Assembly (NCBI RefSeq): GCF_013035425.1
Contig: NZ_WQHX01000013.1
Location: 1 to 49,026, forward strand
Direction of reading: 5' to 3'
DNA length: 49,026 bases
Source: Ruegeria arenilitoris
GTDB lineage: Bacteria > Pseudomonadota > Alphaproteobacteria > Rhodobacterales > Rhodobacteraceae
Shown: positions 1-8,733 of the stretch, piece after piece
How positions within the stretch are numbered: the first letter of the stretch is position 1
Layout of the letters: every line of letters starts with the position of its first letter
Notes under the pieces: generated by a model
Database searches by the model: none
The model's input: the letters and a program-made list of their open reading frames with translations, nothing else
What the model was told of the DNA's origin: nothing
Program-made: the position numbers and the translations under genes

Positions 1-358
1 CAGCTTTGTTTCGGCGCTTCGTAACGACGGCTTCCAGCACCTCTCCTTCGTGATCAACAGCCCGCCAGAGATAAAGTCTCTTGCCATTCACCTTCACAAA
101 TACCTCGTCCACGTGCCACTTCCATTTCGAGAACGCGCGCAGCTGCTGAACACGCTTTCTGCGGATCTCTGAAGCGAACATCGGACCAAATCGGTTCCAC
201 CAGTAGCGGACGGTTTCATGGCTCACATCGATGCCTCGCTCGTGCAGCAGGTCTTCGACATTCCGCAATGAAAGTGGAAATCTGATGTACAGCATCACCG
301 CAAGTCGGATGATTTCGGGACTGGTCTTGAAATACTTGAAAGAGGCAGGTTTGTTCAT
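1..358 (-). CDS. IS6-family transposase, N-terminal part (partial at window edge)
   Basis: About 119 N-terminal residues of a DDE transposase are visible, starting at the ATG at 358 (protein begins MNKPASFKYF). The translation runs in parallel with the complete transposase at 21006-21713. It contains the helix-turn-helix-like N-terminus typical of IS6/IS26 relatives (RNVEDLLHERGI, then VRYWWNRFGP) and the first catalytic aspartate in the motif WHVDEVF. The second Asp and the Glu would lie outside the window. An in-frame TTG six bases upstream could also start translation, as in the second copy. There is no frameshift in the visible part. Family assignment rests on the motifs and on the size of the complete copy; whether this copy is intact cannot be judged. 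Confidence 0.8.
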   Translation of the reverse strand, partial: MNKPASFKYFKTSPEIIRLAVMLYIRFPLSLRNVEDLLHERGIDVSHETVRYWWNRFGPMFASEIRRKRVQQLRAFSKWKWHVDEVFVKVNGKRLYLWRAVDHEGEVLEAVVTKRRNKA

Positions 359-415
359 TCCCAAAGGCTACGCAAACCCCGTGCCCCGCTCAAGCAAAGT
401 TCTTCTGACAAGACC
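1..415 (-). mobile_element. IS6-like insertion sequence, one end (cut by window edge)
   Basis: This is the end of an insertion sequence closely related to, but not identical with, the complete copy at 20953-21770. By eye there are many scattered substitutions between the two, so this is not a fresh duplication. The outer end is read as GGTCTTGTCAGAAGAACTTT on the minus strand, finishing at 415, which matches the terminal repeat of the complete copy. The other end lies outside the window. It sits only 24 bases beyond the stop codon of the serine hydrolase gene at 440. Confidence 0.8.
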
Positions 416-439
416 CTTAGCTCGGTAACTGCAAACCCG

Positions 440-1582
440 TCAAATGACAGAAAGGCAGACGTCTCGAAGCGTTGTGGCCAGTTCTCCCATATAGGTGTCA
501 TCGTAACCCGAGTCATTCTCCAGCACACTTAAGAATGCGCAGCTGGTGCCGGTGACCATATCCACCATGAGGAACTGCCCTCCATAGCCAGCATGACCGA
601 TTAATCGACCGTCGGTCATGGTTTGGTTTGAGTACTTGAGCCAATTCTTGGGGGGTGTCATCGCTGGCGCGCGGCGGATCAGAGTTTCTTGCAGGAAACC
701 GGTGTTGGCCATAGTTCGACCGTGCAGGTCGCGGCCTTCCCGCGCTAGTAGCAACCCGAACCGCGCGAGGTCGCGCACGCTTAGGCAACCGCCACCAGAA
801 AACGCAGGGTACCCGTCCTTGCTGAGGCTGATGTGAAAGGCGCCCTCGTATCCTGCGGCATCAACAATCTCTTCGATTTGTTCAGCCAGTGGAATGGGCG
901 AAACCTTGGCCGCTATCAGGGTCAGGACATCCGTGTTCGCGGATTTATAGTCGGCTTGTCGCACCCCCGAGTTTGCCCTGAAACCAGTGATCGAGGCCGC
1001 AAATTCCGCAAGCGTGATTTCCTTTTCACCCACGCGGGGCAAGCGCCAACCCAGGGCGACCTCTTCAGTATAGCAGTCGGCATCGGGGTCAGCATAATCC
1101 TCGGTGAAGTCGTTATCGACGTTCATGTCGAGCAAAGATTGAATGCTGGCCTCGGCATACCCGCTGCCGATACCCGGCAGATAGTCGCGGACCTGCGCGT
1201 CCAATGACACCAGCCCCTGTGCAAGCAGACGACCTATGATTAAGTGGACGTGTAGCTTTGTCACCGACTGGATGGAATGCGGCGCTGAGGTCGAAAAATC
1301 ATCTGCGGCTTTTTCCAGAATGATCTGGTCGTTCTTTAAACAGCAGAACGCAGAGAACGCCGGATGGGAAAGCATTTGTGCCAGCTCAGGCACACGGGCG
1401 CACAGATTCTGCTCGGCGGCTTCCAGCTGCAAAACCTCTCTGGAACGCACCATGAGACATCGGCGGAACAGCCGATATGCGTTGTGGAACCCATGCCGGC
1501 GAAATTCCGGTTGGTTCCACCGCTGCTTATTGTCGTCTCCAACAGCCAGATCGGGATTGGGTATGATCTTAGGCCTGCTCAT
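440..1582 (-). CDS. Serine hydrolase of the class C beta-lactamase fold
   Basis: A 380-residue protein with the signature of the beta-lactamase/esterase family (PF00144). The nucleophile motif SVTK is at residues 106-109, a Y-x-S-x-N region is at 212-216 (YKSAN) where the family has YxN, and the third motif HAG is at 330-332. No signal peptide is evident, so a cytoplasmic esterase, amidase or thioester hydrolase is more likely than a true periplasmic beta-lactamase. The ATG overlaps the stop of the acyl-CoA synthetase gene (ATGA), making it the last gene of the eight-gene catabolic operon. It may hydrolyse an ester, amide or CoA intermediate; the substrate is unknown. The stop codon lies 24 bases from the IS end at 415, and the C-terminus appears complete. 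Confidence 0.8.
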   Translation of the reverse strand: MSRPKIIPNPDLAVGDDNKQRWNQPEFRRHGFHNAYRLFRRCLMVRSREVLQLEAAEQNLCARVPELAQMLSHPAFSAFCCLKNDQIILEKAADDFSTSAPHSIQSVTKLHVHLIIGRLLAQGLVSLDAQVRDYLPGIGSGYAEASIQSLLDMNVDNDFTEDYADPDADCYTEEVALGWRLPRVGEKEITLAEFAASITGFRANSGVRQADYKSANTDVLTLIAAKVSPIPLAEQIEEIVDAAGYEGAFHISLSKDGYPAFSGGGCLSVRDLARFGLLLAREGRDLHGRTMANTGFLQETLIRRAPAMTPPKNWLKYSNQTMTDGRLIGHAGYGGQFLMVDMVTGTSCAFLSVLENDSGYDDTYMGELATTLRDVCLSVI

Positions 1583-3672
1583 GACCGGGGTACCTGGATC
1601 AAAGCATCAACGGCGACGATGTGATCCAGGTAGACAAACATCGGGTTGATCTCGACCTCCGCGACCTGGCTGCGCGCCTCTAGGAACGCCGCACAAACCC
1701 GGTGCAGCGCATCCGAAATTCGCGGAATGTCTGCCTTTTGACTACCCCGGTACCCTTCCAACAATCGAGCTACACGGAGCGAACACAATGCCCGCTCGAT
1801 CTCGTCTTTTGAGGCAGGCAACAACACAGTGCGCGCATCTCTGACCAATTCGGTCAAAACACCGCCGCTACCGATCACCAAGCTGGGACCAAATTGCGGA
1901 TCAGAACGCAGCGTGACGATCAGCTCTGCAAGCGGCTTGGGCGACATGGCTTCGATCAGGAAGCGATCCGTCACCGCCGCGCGGTCATACGCTGCAACCG
2001 ATGCCGTCATTACCTGGATCGCCGAAGACAGCCCCTCCGCATCCTTGATCCCCAAAGCGACCGCGCCCGCTTCGGTCTTGTGAGGCAAGCTTGGTGACAT
2101 CATTTTCAGTGCGACCGGATAGCCGATATCCTGCGCAACGCCAGCTGCCTCGGCCGCGTTGCAGACATTTCCGTTTGGCACAGCAACAGCCATTTGCCCG
2201 AGCCAGGATTTACCTTTGTCTTCGGTCAATACCACTGGGTTCCGTATAGTTGCACCGGGTCGCAAGGCAGCAGGCCGGTCAACCCTTCTTGTCCGCGCCC
2301 TTGCTTCGGACCACCAGATTGCGTCGCGCATGGCATTCAGCGTCTCGTGAATACCCTGCATTGGCGCAACCCCCAGTTCAATGAGATGTCTGCGGGTCCC
2401 ACGATCAAGATTTTCAGGTAAGGTCGCGCAGATCGCTGCCGGGACGGAGTGTTCCTGAGCGGCCTGCGCAAAAGCTGCAGCATCGTTCTGGTAGTAGATC
2501 TTGGACGCGTCCAACCCTTCTGCCGGGTAGTCCTGCACCAGAACAGCCAGATCCGCGTTGAGGGCCGATAGCGCCGTGGCAAAAACCGGGTAAGTCTTAT
2601 CGCCCTGTCCCCAGATCGGGGTCGTATAATCCAGCGGGTTGGAAACCGTCGCGATCTCAGGCAGCAAACTGGTCAGGCTTTCCTGCCCTGCAGAGCCCAC
2701 TTTGGGAAAGCACACACCAATCCTTTCCGAGTGATCTGCGAGCATCGTCGCCCCGCCCCCAGAACAGGTAAAGCCAGCGACACGCCTGCCTTGCGGCGCG
2801 CCTGCTACGCAGAGGTACTTCAGCGTTTCCAGAAACTGCGACGGGCTGGTGACGTCGATCACCCCGGTGCGATCAAACAGTGCCTGATAAAGCTCGCTCG
2901 AACCGGACAGAGAGCCGGTGTGACTGACCGTCAGAGTCGCCCCTATGGCGGAATTGCCAGTCTTCAGTGCGACAACCGGAACCCCCCGATCCAGGGCTTT
3001 CAGCGCGGCGCGTTCAAAAGCAACAATGTCACGCAACCCTTCGATGTGCAATCCAATGGCGCGCACAGCCGGGTCTTCAGCAAAGGCATCCAGAAATTCC
3101 TCAATCCCCAAGACCGCCTGATTGCCTGCAGAAACCATATAGGCCATTGGCAAGGAACGCGCGCTCATTGTGATGTCGGATGAGAACATACCGGACTGGG
3201 TAACGATCGCTGCACCGTATCCCGGCGACCAGCCGCCATGTTCAAATGACCAAAGAGCGGCATCGTCGATATAGTTGATCATGCCATAGCAGTTTGGACC
3301 GATCAGAGCCATGTCACCGGCGGCTTCGATCAGATCTCGTTCTGATTGTGTGTCGCCAGTTTCCTTAAAGCCTGCGGAAAAACAAACGACGCCACCTGCA
3401 CCCATCTGCTCCAATTCTCTCAGGGCATCAGTCACCCCGGCCGCAGGGATAGCGAGATAGACGGCATCAGGTGGCTCCGGCAGGTCCGAGATGCTGGGAA
3501 CACAGCCCACGCCATCCAGATCGGCGCGTTTGGGATTAACGGCCCACATTTGCCCTTGAAATCCCCGCCGACGGGCTTCGCGCACGGCAATGGTCGCATC
3601 ACGTCCACCAATAAACGCGATGTGGCGCGGCTTTAAGAGACGCTCAAGATTTTCGCGCCGCGCCGGCGTCAT
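1579..3672 (-). CDS. Acyl-CoA synthetase, ADP-forming (fused alpha and beta subunits)
   Basis: The product is 697 residues from the ATG at 3672, which overlaps the acyl-CoA dehydrogenase stop as ATGA. A longer frame open to 3756 would intrude into that gene and is rejected. Domain order is a CoA-binding Rossmann domain (about 10-135), a succinyl-CoA-ligase-like flavodoxin domain (about 150-440) and a C-terminal ATP-grasp domain (about 480-697). The motif SHTGSLSGS near residue 250 carries the histidine expected to be phosphorylated in this family. Members interconvert acyl-CoA, ADP and phosphate with free acid, CoA and ATP. In an operon with a BKACE enzyme and an acyl-CoA dehydrogenase it could activate the imported acid or recover ATP from a product thioester. 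The direction is an inference. Confidence 0.85.
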   Translation of the reverse strand: MTPARRENLERLLKPRHIAFIGGRDATIAVREARRRGFQGQMWAVNPKRADLDGVGCVPSISDLPEPPDAVYLAIPAAGVTDALRELEQMGAGGVVCFSAGFKETGDTQSERDLIEAAGDMALIGPNCYGMINYIDDAALWSFEHGGWSPGYGAAIVTQSGMFSSDITMSARSLPMAYMVSAGNQAVLGIEEFLDAFAEDPAVRAIGLHIEGLRDIVAFERAALKALDRGVPVVALKTGNSAIGATLTVSHTGSLSGSSELYQALFDRTGVIDVTSPSQFLETLKYLCVAGAPQGRRVAGFTCSGGGATMLADHSERIGVCFPKVGSAGQESLTSLLPEIATVSNPLDYTTPIWGQGDKTYPVFATALSALNADLAVLVQDYPAEGLDASKIYYQNDAAAFAQAAQEHSVPAAICATLPENLDRGTRRHLIELGVAPMQGIHETLNAMRDAIWWSEARARTRRVDRPAALRPGATIRNPVVLTEDKGKSWLGQMAVAVPNGNVCNAAEAAGVAQDIGYPVALKMMSPSLPHKTEAGAVALGIKDAEGLSSAIQVMTASVAAYDRAAVTDRFLIEAMSPKPLAELIVTLRSDPQFGPSLVIGSGGVLTELVRDARTVLLPASKDEIERALCSLRVARLLEGYRGSQKADIPRISDALHRVCAAFLEARSQVAEVEINPMFVYLDHIVAVDALIQVPRS

Positions 3673-4844
3673 GCGCCAAGTGGCCTCAGGATGGACCTGG
3701 TGATGATGTGGCGTTGGATTTCGCTGGTGCCGTCCCAAATCCGCTCCAATCGGCAATCGCGCCAGAACCGTTGGATCGGCATTTCCTCCATCAATCCCAT
3801 GCCACCAAAAATCTGAACGGCATCATCGGCGATCTTGTTGAGCATCTCTGAGCAATAAACCTTGACCATTGCCGCATCTGCATCACCCATGACACCCGCT
3901 TCGGCACGTGCAACGGCGTCTTGCACCATCAAATCGGCCGCGCGCAACGTTATCGCACCGTCCGCCAAACGGAAGCCGGTGGCCTGAAACGTACCGATCG
4001 GTTTACCGAATTGCTTGCGCGTTGCGGCCCACTCGGTCGCCAGGTCAAGGATGCGTTCGGCCTTACCGCAGCAGGTCGCGCCAACCCAGATACGCCCCAT
4101 GCCGAGCCACTTTCCCGACAGCTCAAGCCCGCGACCCTCTTCGCCCAGGATCTGGTCCGGACCAAGACGCACATTGTCGAAACTCAACTCAAAAGTCTTG
4201 TAACCGCGATAGCTGACGCAATGCGTCCCTTCGCGGCAGTCGAACCCCGGAAGGCCCACATCGACCAGAAAAGCTGTCACCCGTTTGCGTGGGCCGCGTG
4301 GTGTTTCATCTGTACCAGTTGCCGCAAAGACAATCGCGAAATCCGGCATGCAGGGACCGGAGATAAAGTGCTTGGATCCATTCAGGATCCAGTCATCCCC
4401 GTCGCGTATCGCATTGGTCTTCATCCCCATGACATCCGAACCTGCGTCAGGCTCTGTCAAGGCAAAGAGCTCACGCTTTTCACCGCGCACTGCAGGAAGC
4501 AAATATCGCTCGCGCTGGTCTCCTTCGCAGGCCATCAGCAATTCCGTCGGGCGCGCCGCCCAGCTTTGCAGCGCATGGCTTGTACGGCCGTATTCCCGCT
4601 CGATCAGGGACATGGGCCCATATCCCAACCCTCCGCCGCCGACCTCTTCGGGCAGGTTGCAGGCGAAGAGGCCCAATTCATGCGACCTCGCCTCTATCTG
4701 GCGGCCGATCTCCTCGGGCACATAGCCTAAGCGGTCCACCTCTTCTTCGTGCGGATACATCTCCGTTTCGACAAATCGGCGAACAGTGCTAACCAGAAGC
4801 TCTGTTTCGTGACTGGTTTCCAGATTCATGGCAGCCTCATTCAT
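3669..4844 (-). CDS. Acyl-CoA dehydrogenase
   Basis: A 391-residue, full-length FAD-dependent acyl-CoA dehydrogenase. The flavin/substrate signature FALTEPDAGSD is at 127-137, and the C-terminal helical domain ends with QIFGGMGLMEEMPIQRFWRD and RIWDGTSEIQ. The position that usually carries the catalytic glutamate (Y-E-G-T in MCAD-type enzymes) is aspartate here (D371 in WDGT), which could slow catalysis, shift the substrate preference, or mean the base lies elsewhere. The ATG at 4844 overlaps the upstream permease stop as ATGA, and the stop overlaps the synthetase start in the same way. In context it probably makes the alpha-beta double bond in a short, possibly betaine-type, acyl-CoA that the CaiD-like hydratase at 11735 could then hydrate. 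Confidence 0.88.
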   Translation of the reverse strand: MNEAAMNLETSHETELLVSTVRRFVETEMYPHEEEVDRLGYVPEEIGRQIEARSHELGLFACNLPEEVGGGGLGYGPMSLIEREYGRTSHALQSWAARPTELLMACEGDQRERYLLPAVRGEKRELFALTEPDAGSDVMGMKTNAIRDGDDWILNGSKHFISGPCMPDFAIVFAATGTDETPRGPRKRVTAFLVDVGLPGFDCREGTHCVSYRGYKTFELSFDNVRLGPDQILGEEGRGLELSGKWLGMGRIWVGATCCGKAERILDLATEWAATRKQFGKPIGTFQATGFRLADGAITLRAADLMVQDAVARAEAGVMGDADAAMVKVYCSEMLNKIADDAVQIFGGMGLMEEMPIQRFWRDCRLERIWDGTSEIQRHIITRSILRPLGA

Positions 4845-5638
4845 TCTGCCTGAGCCCGTGCGTTTCGCCGCGACAGAACCGCAGAAACGGCAAAGGCAAT
4901 CAGGGTGATGGCAATCAGGATCACGGCAGCGGCAGCCACTGTCGGATCGGTGTTTTCACGGATGCCGTTCCACATGCGGCGCGGCAGCGTGTAGACGCTG
5001 TATTTCGAGATGAACAAGGTCACCACGATTTCATCCCAGCTGAGGATAAAGGCAAAGAGCGCCCCGGCAAAAACCCCCGGCCTGATCGAAGGCAGGATCA
5101 CCCGGCGCATGGTGGTCCAGTTGGAGGCCCCGAGATTCTTGGAGGCTTGTTCAAGCTTAGGATCAAACGTTGCCAAAGACGCGCTGACCGTGATCAGCAC
5201 CATAGGGGCTGCCAGGATTGTATGCGCAAGGATCAAACCGGCGTAGCTGTCCAATAGACCCAGAGGGATCCACAACCGATAGAACGCCATGGCGGATATA
5301 ATCTGCGGAATGATCAATGGCAGCAGCAGAAAGGCGCGAACCAATTCGCTGTACCGCGACGACACCCTCCATAGACCGATCGCACAAAGCGTGCCCAAAA
5401 GCGTAGCCAGCGCGGAGCAGGACAGGGCAATCACGCCACTTTGGAAAAAACTCGAAAGCCATTCCTCACTGGTGAACAGCTTCTCGAAATGACGCAGAGA
5501 ATACTCGCCCTGCGGCATGGATAAAAAGCGTTTCGGCGTTAGTGAGACAGGGATGGCAATCAGGGCCGGGGTCACCAGAAACAACAGCAGCACCCAGGCC
5601 CCCACGCGGTTGAAAAATGAGAACAGGCCAGGCTTCAT
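4841..5638 (-). CDS. ABC transporter permease, PotC type
   Basis: A 265-residue inner-membrane permease with about six hydrophobic segments and the binding-protein-dependent transport loop (EQASKNLGAS, then the ILPSIRPG stretch) that docks on the ATPase. The start chosen is the ATG at 5638 (MKPGLFSFF), which overlaps the stop of the first permease as ATGA; the longer frame to 5749 would run inside that gene. It pairs with the permease at 5635-6483, the binding protein at 6549 and the ATPase at 7732. The subfamily imports polyamines and other small cationic or zwitterionic compounds. Given the neighbouring carnitine-type genes, a betaine-like substrate is a reasonable inference. Confidence 0.88.
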   Translation of the reverse strand: MKPGLFSFFNRVGAWVLLLFLVTPALIAIPVSLTPKRFLSMPQGEYSLRHFEKLFTSEEWLSSFFQSGVIALSCSALATLLGTLCAIGLWRVSSRYSELVRAFLLLPLIIPQIISAMAFYRLWIPLGLLDSYAGLILAHTILAAPMVLITVSASLATFDPKLEQASKNLGASNWTTMRRVILPSIRPGVFAGALFAFILSWDEIVVTLFISKYSVYTLPRRMWNGIRENTDPTVAAAAVILIAITLIAFAVSAVLSRRNARAQAE

Positions 5639-6483
5639 CGCGCTGCACCCCCGAACACCGTGCTCAGCTTCATGAACCGCGACATGATCCAAAGCATCGC
5701 CAGAACGCCAAACAGCATGATGGCCGCCAGCATCGCCGCCGTGCCCCACTTCAAGGTCACCAGTAACTGAACCGAGATGTATTCCGCCACCATCAGCACC
5801 TTGCCGCCGCCCAATACGGCCGGGGTGACATAAAACCCGAGGCTGAGGATGAAGACCAACAGGGTCGAAGCCACAAGCCCCGGCATGGTCATCGGCAGGT
5901 AGACCCGCCAGAAGGTCTGGCTTCCGCTGGCCCCTAGGTTGCGCGAGGCGTCCATCACCCTCTGATCAATGGATTGCATCGAGACCAGCAATGGCAAAAC
6001 CGCATAGGGGATCATGTAATGCACCATTCCAATCAGAACGCCCAACTCGTTGCGCATGAAGGCGATGGGTTCAGCAACCAGGCCGATGTCCTCCAATGTG
6101 ACATTGACCAACCCCTTGCGTCCCAGCAGCATCAGCCAGGCGAAGGTGCGTACCAGAATAGAAATCCAGAACGACACCAATAGCAGGGTCAGCATGTAAG
6201 TCTTCTGGCGTTGATGGCAGTGTACCATCGCATAGGCGATGGAATAGCCGAAAATGACGCTGAAGACCGTCGTGATGATGCAGATGCGCACCGTGGTCCA
6301 GACAATGCGGATCAGGGCGTCACCTTCCGTCAGTTTGGCATAGTTGCCGAACCCGGGCTTGGGGTCTGTCACGCTTAGCCAAAGGATATTCAGGATCGGC
6401 CCCAGATAGAGCGCGACCACCATCAGCAGCAAAGGCGCGATAATCAGCCATCCTGGGTGGATATGACGGTTTAAGGCTTGCAT
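5635..6483 (-). CDS. ABC transporter permease, PotB type
   Basis: A 282-residue inner-membrane permease. An N-terminal membrane segment (WLIIAPLLLMVVALYLGPIL) is followed by about five more, and the EAA-like loop reads DASRNLGASGSQTFWRVYLP, as in PotB/PotH proteins. It lies between the binding protein (65-base gap upstream) and the second permease (4-base overlap downstream), and so belongs to the same operon. The two permeases should form the heterodimeric channel of the importer. No truncation or frameshift is seen. The substrate cannot be read from the sequence. Confidence 0.88.
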   Translation of the reverse strand: MQALNRHIHPGWLIIAPLLLMVVALYLGPILNILWLSVTDPKPGFGNYAKLTEGDALIRIVWTTVRICIITTVFSVIFGYSIAYAMVHCHQRQKTYMLTLLLVSFWISILVRTFAWLMLLGRKGLVNVTLEDIGLVAEPIAFMRNELGVLIGMVHYMIPYAVLPLLVSMQSIDQRVMDASRNLGASGSQTFWRVYLPMTMPGLVASTLLVFILSLGFYVTPAVLGGGKVLMVAEYISVQLLVTLKWGTAAMLAAIMLFGVLAMLWIMSRFMKLSTVFGGAAR

Positions 6484-6548
6484 CCAAAGCTCTCGACATG
6501 GGATTGGCCGCCCGACCCTTAGGATCGGGTGACCATAAGGTTAAGCGA

Positions 6549-7655
6549 TCAGCTGATCGCTTCGAGGAAGGCATTCACCGCGTCGCCGCCGTTTTTGCCC
6601 CACCATTCAGGATCGTTGTAGACGATCTTGTCGATGTTCATGGCCGAGGTTATCGCATAAGGCTGTTGGTCCTCGGGGATCTGGCCAAAGGCTTCGGGAT
6701 TCGACGGAGTCATGCCAAGGCAATCCAACAGCGCCAGCTGCGCTGGTATGTCCTGCGCCGTGGCAATAAAATCCATAACTGCGGCACCAGCCGGGTTACC
6801 CTTGGGCACGATGTATGCCCCCGGCATCGCCATCGCCTGATTGTTCACCAGCTTGTACTGGCCATCGGTGTCGTTTTCGATGTTGCGACCCCGGTTCTGC
6901 CAGATGATCGCCATCGAGACTTCGTTGTTGACCACCATCGAGTGAACTTCCGATCCCGATCCCCAATAGAGGCTGTCCTCTTTGATTGACTGGATCTTGT
7001 TAAGAGCCCGGTCCATATCAAGCGGATAAAGATCGCTACCGGCGACGCCATCGGCCATCAATGCTGCCTCGAGCGACCCATTTGCCCATTTGTAAAGCGC
7101 ACGGGTCCCGGGGAATTTCTCGGTATCAAAGAAATCGGCCCAGTTTTGCGGTGGATTATCGCCATAGGCTTCGGTGTCATACACAAACGCATACCCGTAG
7201 AGGATGATCGACACCCCATATTCCAGCGCATATCCGGGCAGTGTTTTCTCCTTGGACACTACGGAATAGTCAATTGGCTCCAGATGCCCGGTTGGTCCAA
7301 GTGACACGGCGTTGAACAAGTCCGCATCCGCCACATCGGCAGTCACATTGCCACTGTCGACCATTTCCTTGATCTTGCCTTCCAGCGGACCAGAGGTATC
7401 AAACTTCAAACCTTTGCCGGTTTTGGCGGTAAAGGCCTCACCGATGGCCGAGCCATGGCATTCTTCGGATTGGCCGCCCCAGTTCCACATCACGACATGG
7501 TCTGCCGCCGCTTCGGCGTCGCCCGCCAGTACCGCATTCATTGCAACACCCGAGGCACCGCAAAGCGCCAGAAACGTGCGCCGATCCATACGGCCAGCCC
7601 TAAACGCCTGGGCACTTTCGGCAAGCATTTCCTTTTTGAATTGTTTATCGTGCAT
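6549..7655 (-). CDS. ABC transporter periplasmic substrate-binding protein, PotD/PotF-like
   Basis: A 368-residue protein with a twin-arginine-type signal: an extended n-region, DRRTFLAL with the Arg pair at 25-26, a hydrophobic stretch, and a likely cleavage site after AEA near residue 50. The mature part begins ADHVVMWNWGG, typical of spermidine/putrescine-binding-like proteins. A strong GGGAGGAAG ribosome site precedes the ATG at 7655. Tat export would mean it is folded before secretion, though a Sec route cannot be excluded. It lies between the ATPase (76-base gap) and the permeases, and should be the specificity component of the importer. The family covers polyamines, carnitine-like betaines and other ligands, so the ligand remains open. 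Confidence 0.87.
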   Translation of the reverse strand: MHDKQFKKEMLAESAQAFRAGRMDRRTFLALCGASGVAMNAVLAGDAEAAADHVVMWNWGGQSEECHGSAIGEAFTAKTGKGLKFDTSGPLEGKIKEMVDSGNVTADVADADLFNAVSLGPTGHLEPIDYSVVSKEKTLPGYALEYGVSIILYGYAFVYDTEAYGDNPPQNWADFFDTEKFPGTRALYKWANGSLEAALMADGVAGSDLYPLDMDRALNKIQSIKEDSLYWGSGSEVHSMVVNNEVSMAIIWQNRGRNIENDTDGQYKLVNNQAMAMPGAYIVPKGNPAGAAVMDFIATAQDIPAQLALLDCLGMTPSNPEAFGQIPEDQQPYAITSAMNIDKIVYNDPEWWGKNGGDAVNAFLEAIS

Positions 7656-7731
7656 TTTCTTCCTCCCATTTGATCCGAGATTTGACCCGGCTTTCGGTCA
7701 TGACGCCTCTGGGCGTTCTGTGTTGGGGTGC

Positions 7732-8733
7732 CTAGCCCGTTTGTAGCTCCACTGCTGCTGAATCCTTCCAAAGCAAATCCACCCGCACCCCCTCTGTCAG
7801 ATCAGAGGCGTTGCGCCAGACGTCGATATCAACCTCAATCTCGGCCCCTTCGTCGGTATCCACGATGATCCTCTGCATCGAGCCGAAATAAGTGATGCTG
7901 CGAATGGCGCCCCTCATCCGGGCCTCGTTGTTTTCGTTGCCAGGCATCAGATCAATTTTTTCCGGGCGCAGGGCAAAGACCTTCCCCTGTTGATGAATAA
8001 AGTTCGATTTCCCCAGGAAACTGGCAGTGAACTGATTGATCGGACGCTCGTACAGCTCTTTTGGCGTTCCGACCTGCTCGATCGCGCCGTCGCGCATGAT
8101 CACGATGCGGTCAGACATCGACAGTGCTTCTTCCTGATCGTGAGTGACGTAGATGAAGGTGGTGCCAACACGGCGATGAATGTCCTTGAGCTGCTCCTGC
8201 ACTTCGACTCGCAGCTTTTTGTCCAGCGCTCCCAGCGGTTCGTCCAGCAACAGAACAGGCGGCGCAAAACACAAGGCACGTGCAAGGGCCACACGTTGTT
8301 GCTGACCACCAGACAGCTGCCCCGGTTTGCGATCTGCAAACTCCTGAAGCTGAACCAGCTCCAGCATCTCGTCGACACGGTTCCGAATTTCGTCGGCGGG
8401 GCGTTTGCGTACGCTTAGCGCATAACCCACGTTGTCGCGAACAGTCATATGGGGGAACAGAGCATATCCTTGAAACACCATGCCAAAATTACGCTTTTCG
8501 GCGGGCACATCCGAGATGGACGCACCGTCCAGCGCAATCTCACCTTTCGATATATCAAGAAACCCCGCGATCATCATCAACAAGGTGGTTTTGCCCGATC
8601 CCGATGGGCCTAACAGCGTCAGGAACTCTCCGTTTCGGATATCCAGGCAGATGTCGTTGACAGCACGGAACTGACCAAAAAACTTGGAGACATTGCGAAT
8701 TTGCAAGCTACCGGTTTGGGTTGGATCAGCCAT
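7732..8733 (-). CDS. ABC transporter ATP-binding protein, PotA-like
   Basis: A 333-residue ATPase. Walker A GPSGSGKTT is at 42-50, the Q-loop lies in VFQGYALFP near 87-95, the signature LSGGQQQR is at 140-147, Walker B VLLLDEP is at 160-166 and the switch histidine is in VTHDQEEAL. A C-terminal TOBE-like region (about 250-330) is typical of MalK/PotA importers. The ATG at 8733 overlaps the end of the BKACE gene by 8 bases, so translation is coupled. It energises the importer made of the genes at 4841-7655. It is somewhat shorter than E. coli PotA but has every nucleotide-binding motif. Confidence 0.92.
   Translation of the reverse strand: MADPTQTGSLQIRNVSKFFGQFRAVNDICLDIRNGEFLTLLGPSGSGKTTLLMMIAGFLDISKGEIALDGASISDVPAEKRNFGMVFQGYALFPHMTVRDNVGYALSVRKRPADEIRNRVDEMLELVQLQEFADRKPGQLSGGQQQRVALARALCFAPPVLLLDEPLGALDKKLRVEVQEQLKDIHRRVGTTFIYVTHDQEEALSMSDRIVIMRDGAIEQVGTPKELYERPINQFTASFLGKSNFIHQQGKVFALRPEKIDLMPGNENNEARMRGAIRSITYFGSMQRIIVDTDEGAEIEVDIDVWRNASDLTEGVRVDLLWKDSAAVELQTG

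Noticed and set aside
440..1582. Antibiotic-resistance beta-lactamase
   Set aside because: There is no signal peptide, and the gene is translationally coupled to catabolic genes; only the fold motifs are shared.
2731..3183. Plus-strand open frame inside the acyl-CoA synthetase gene
   Set aside because: It is one of many antisense open frames caused by GC-rich codon bias; no ribosome site or family match.
4841..8733. Naming the ABC genes potABCD (spermidine/putrescine)
   Set aside because: The family is broad, and the neighbours point to carnitine- or betaine-type catabolism, so a polyamine substrate is unsupported.
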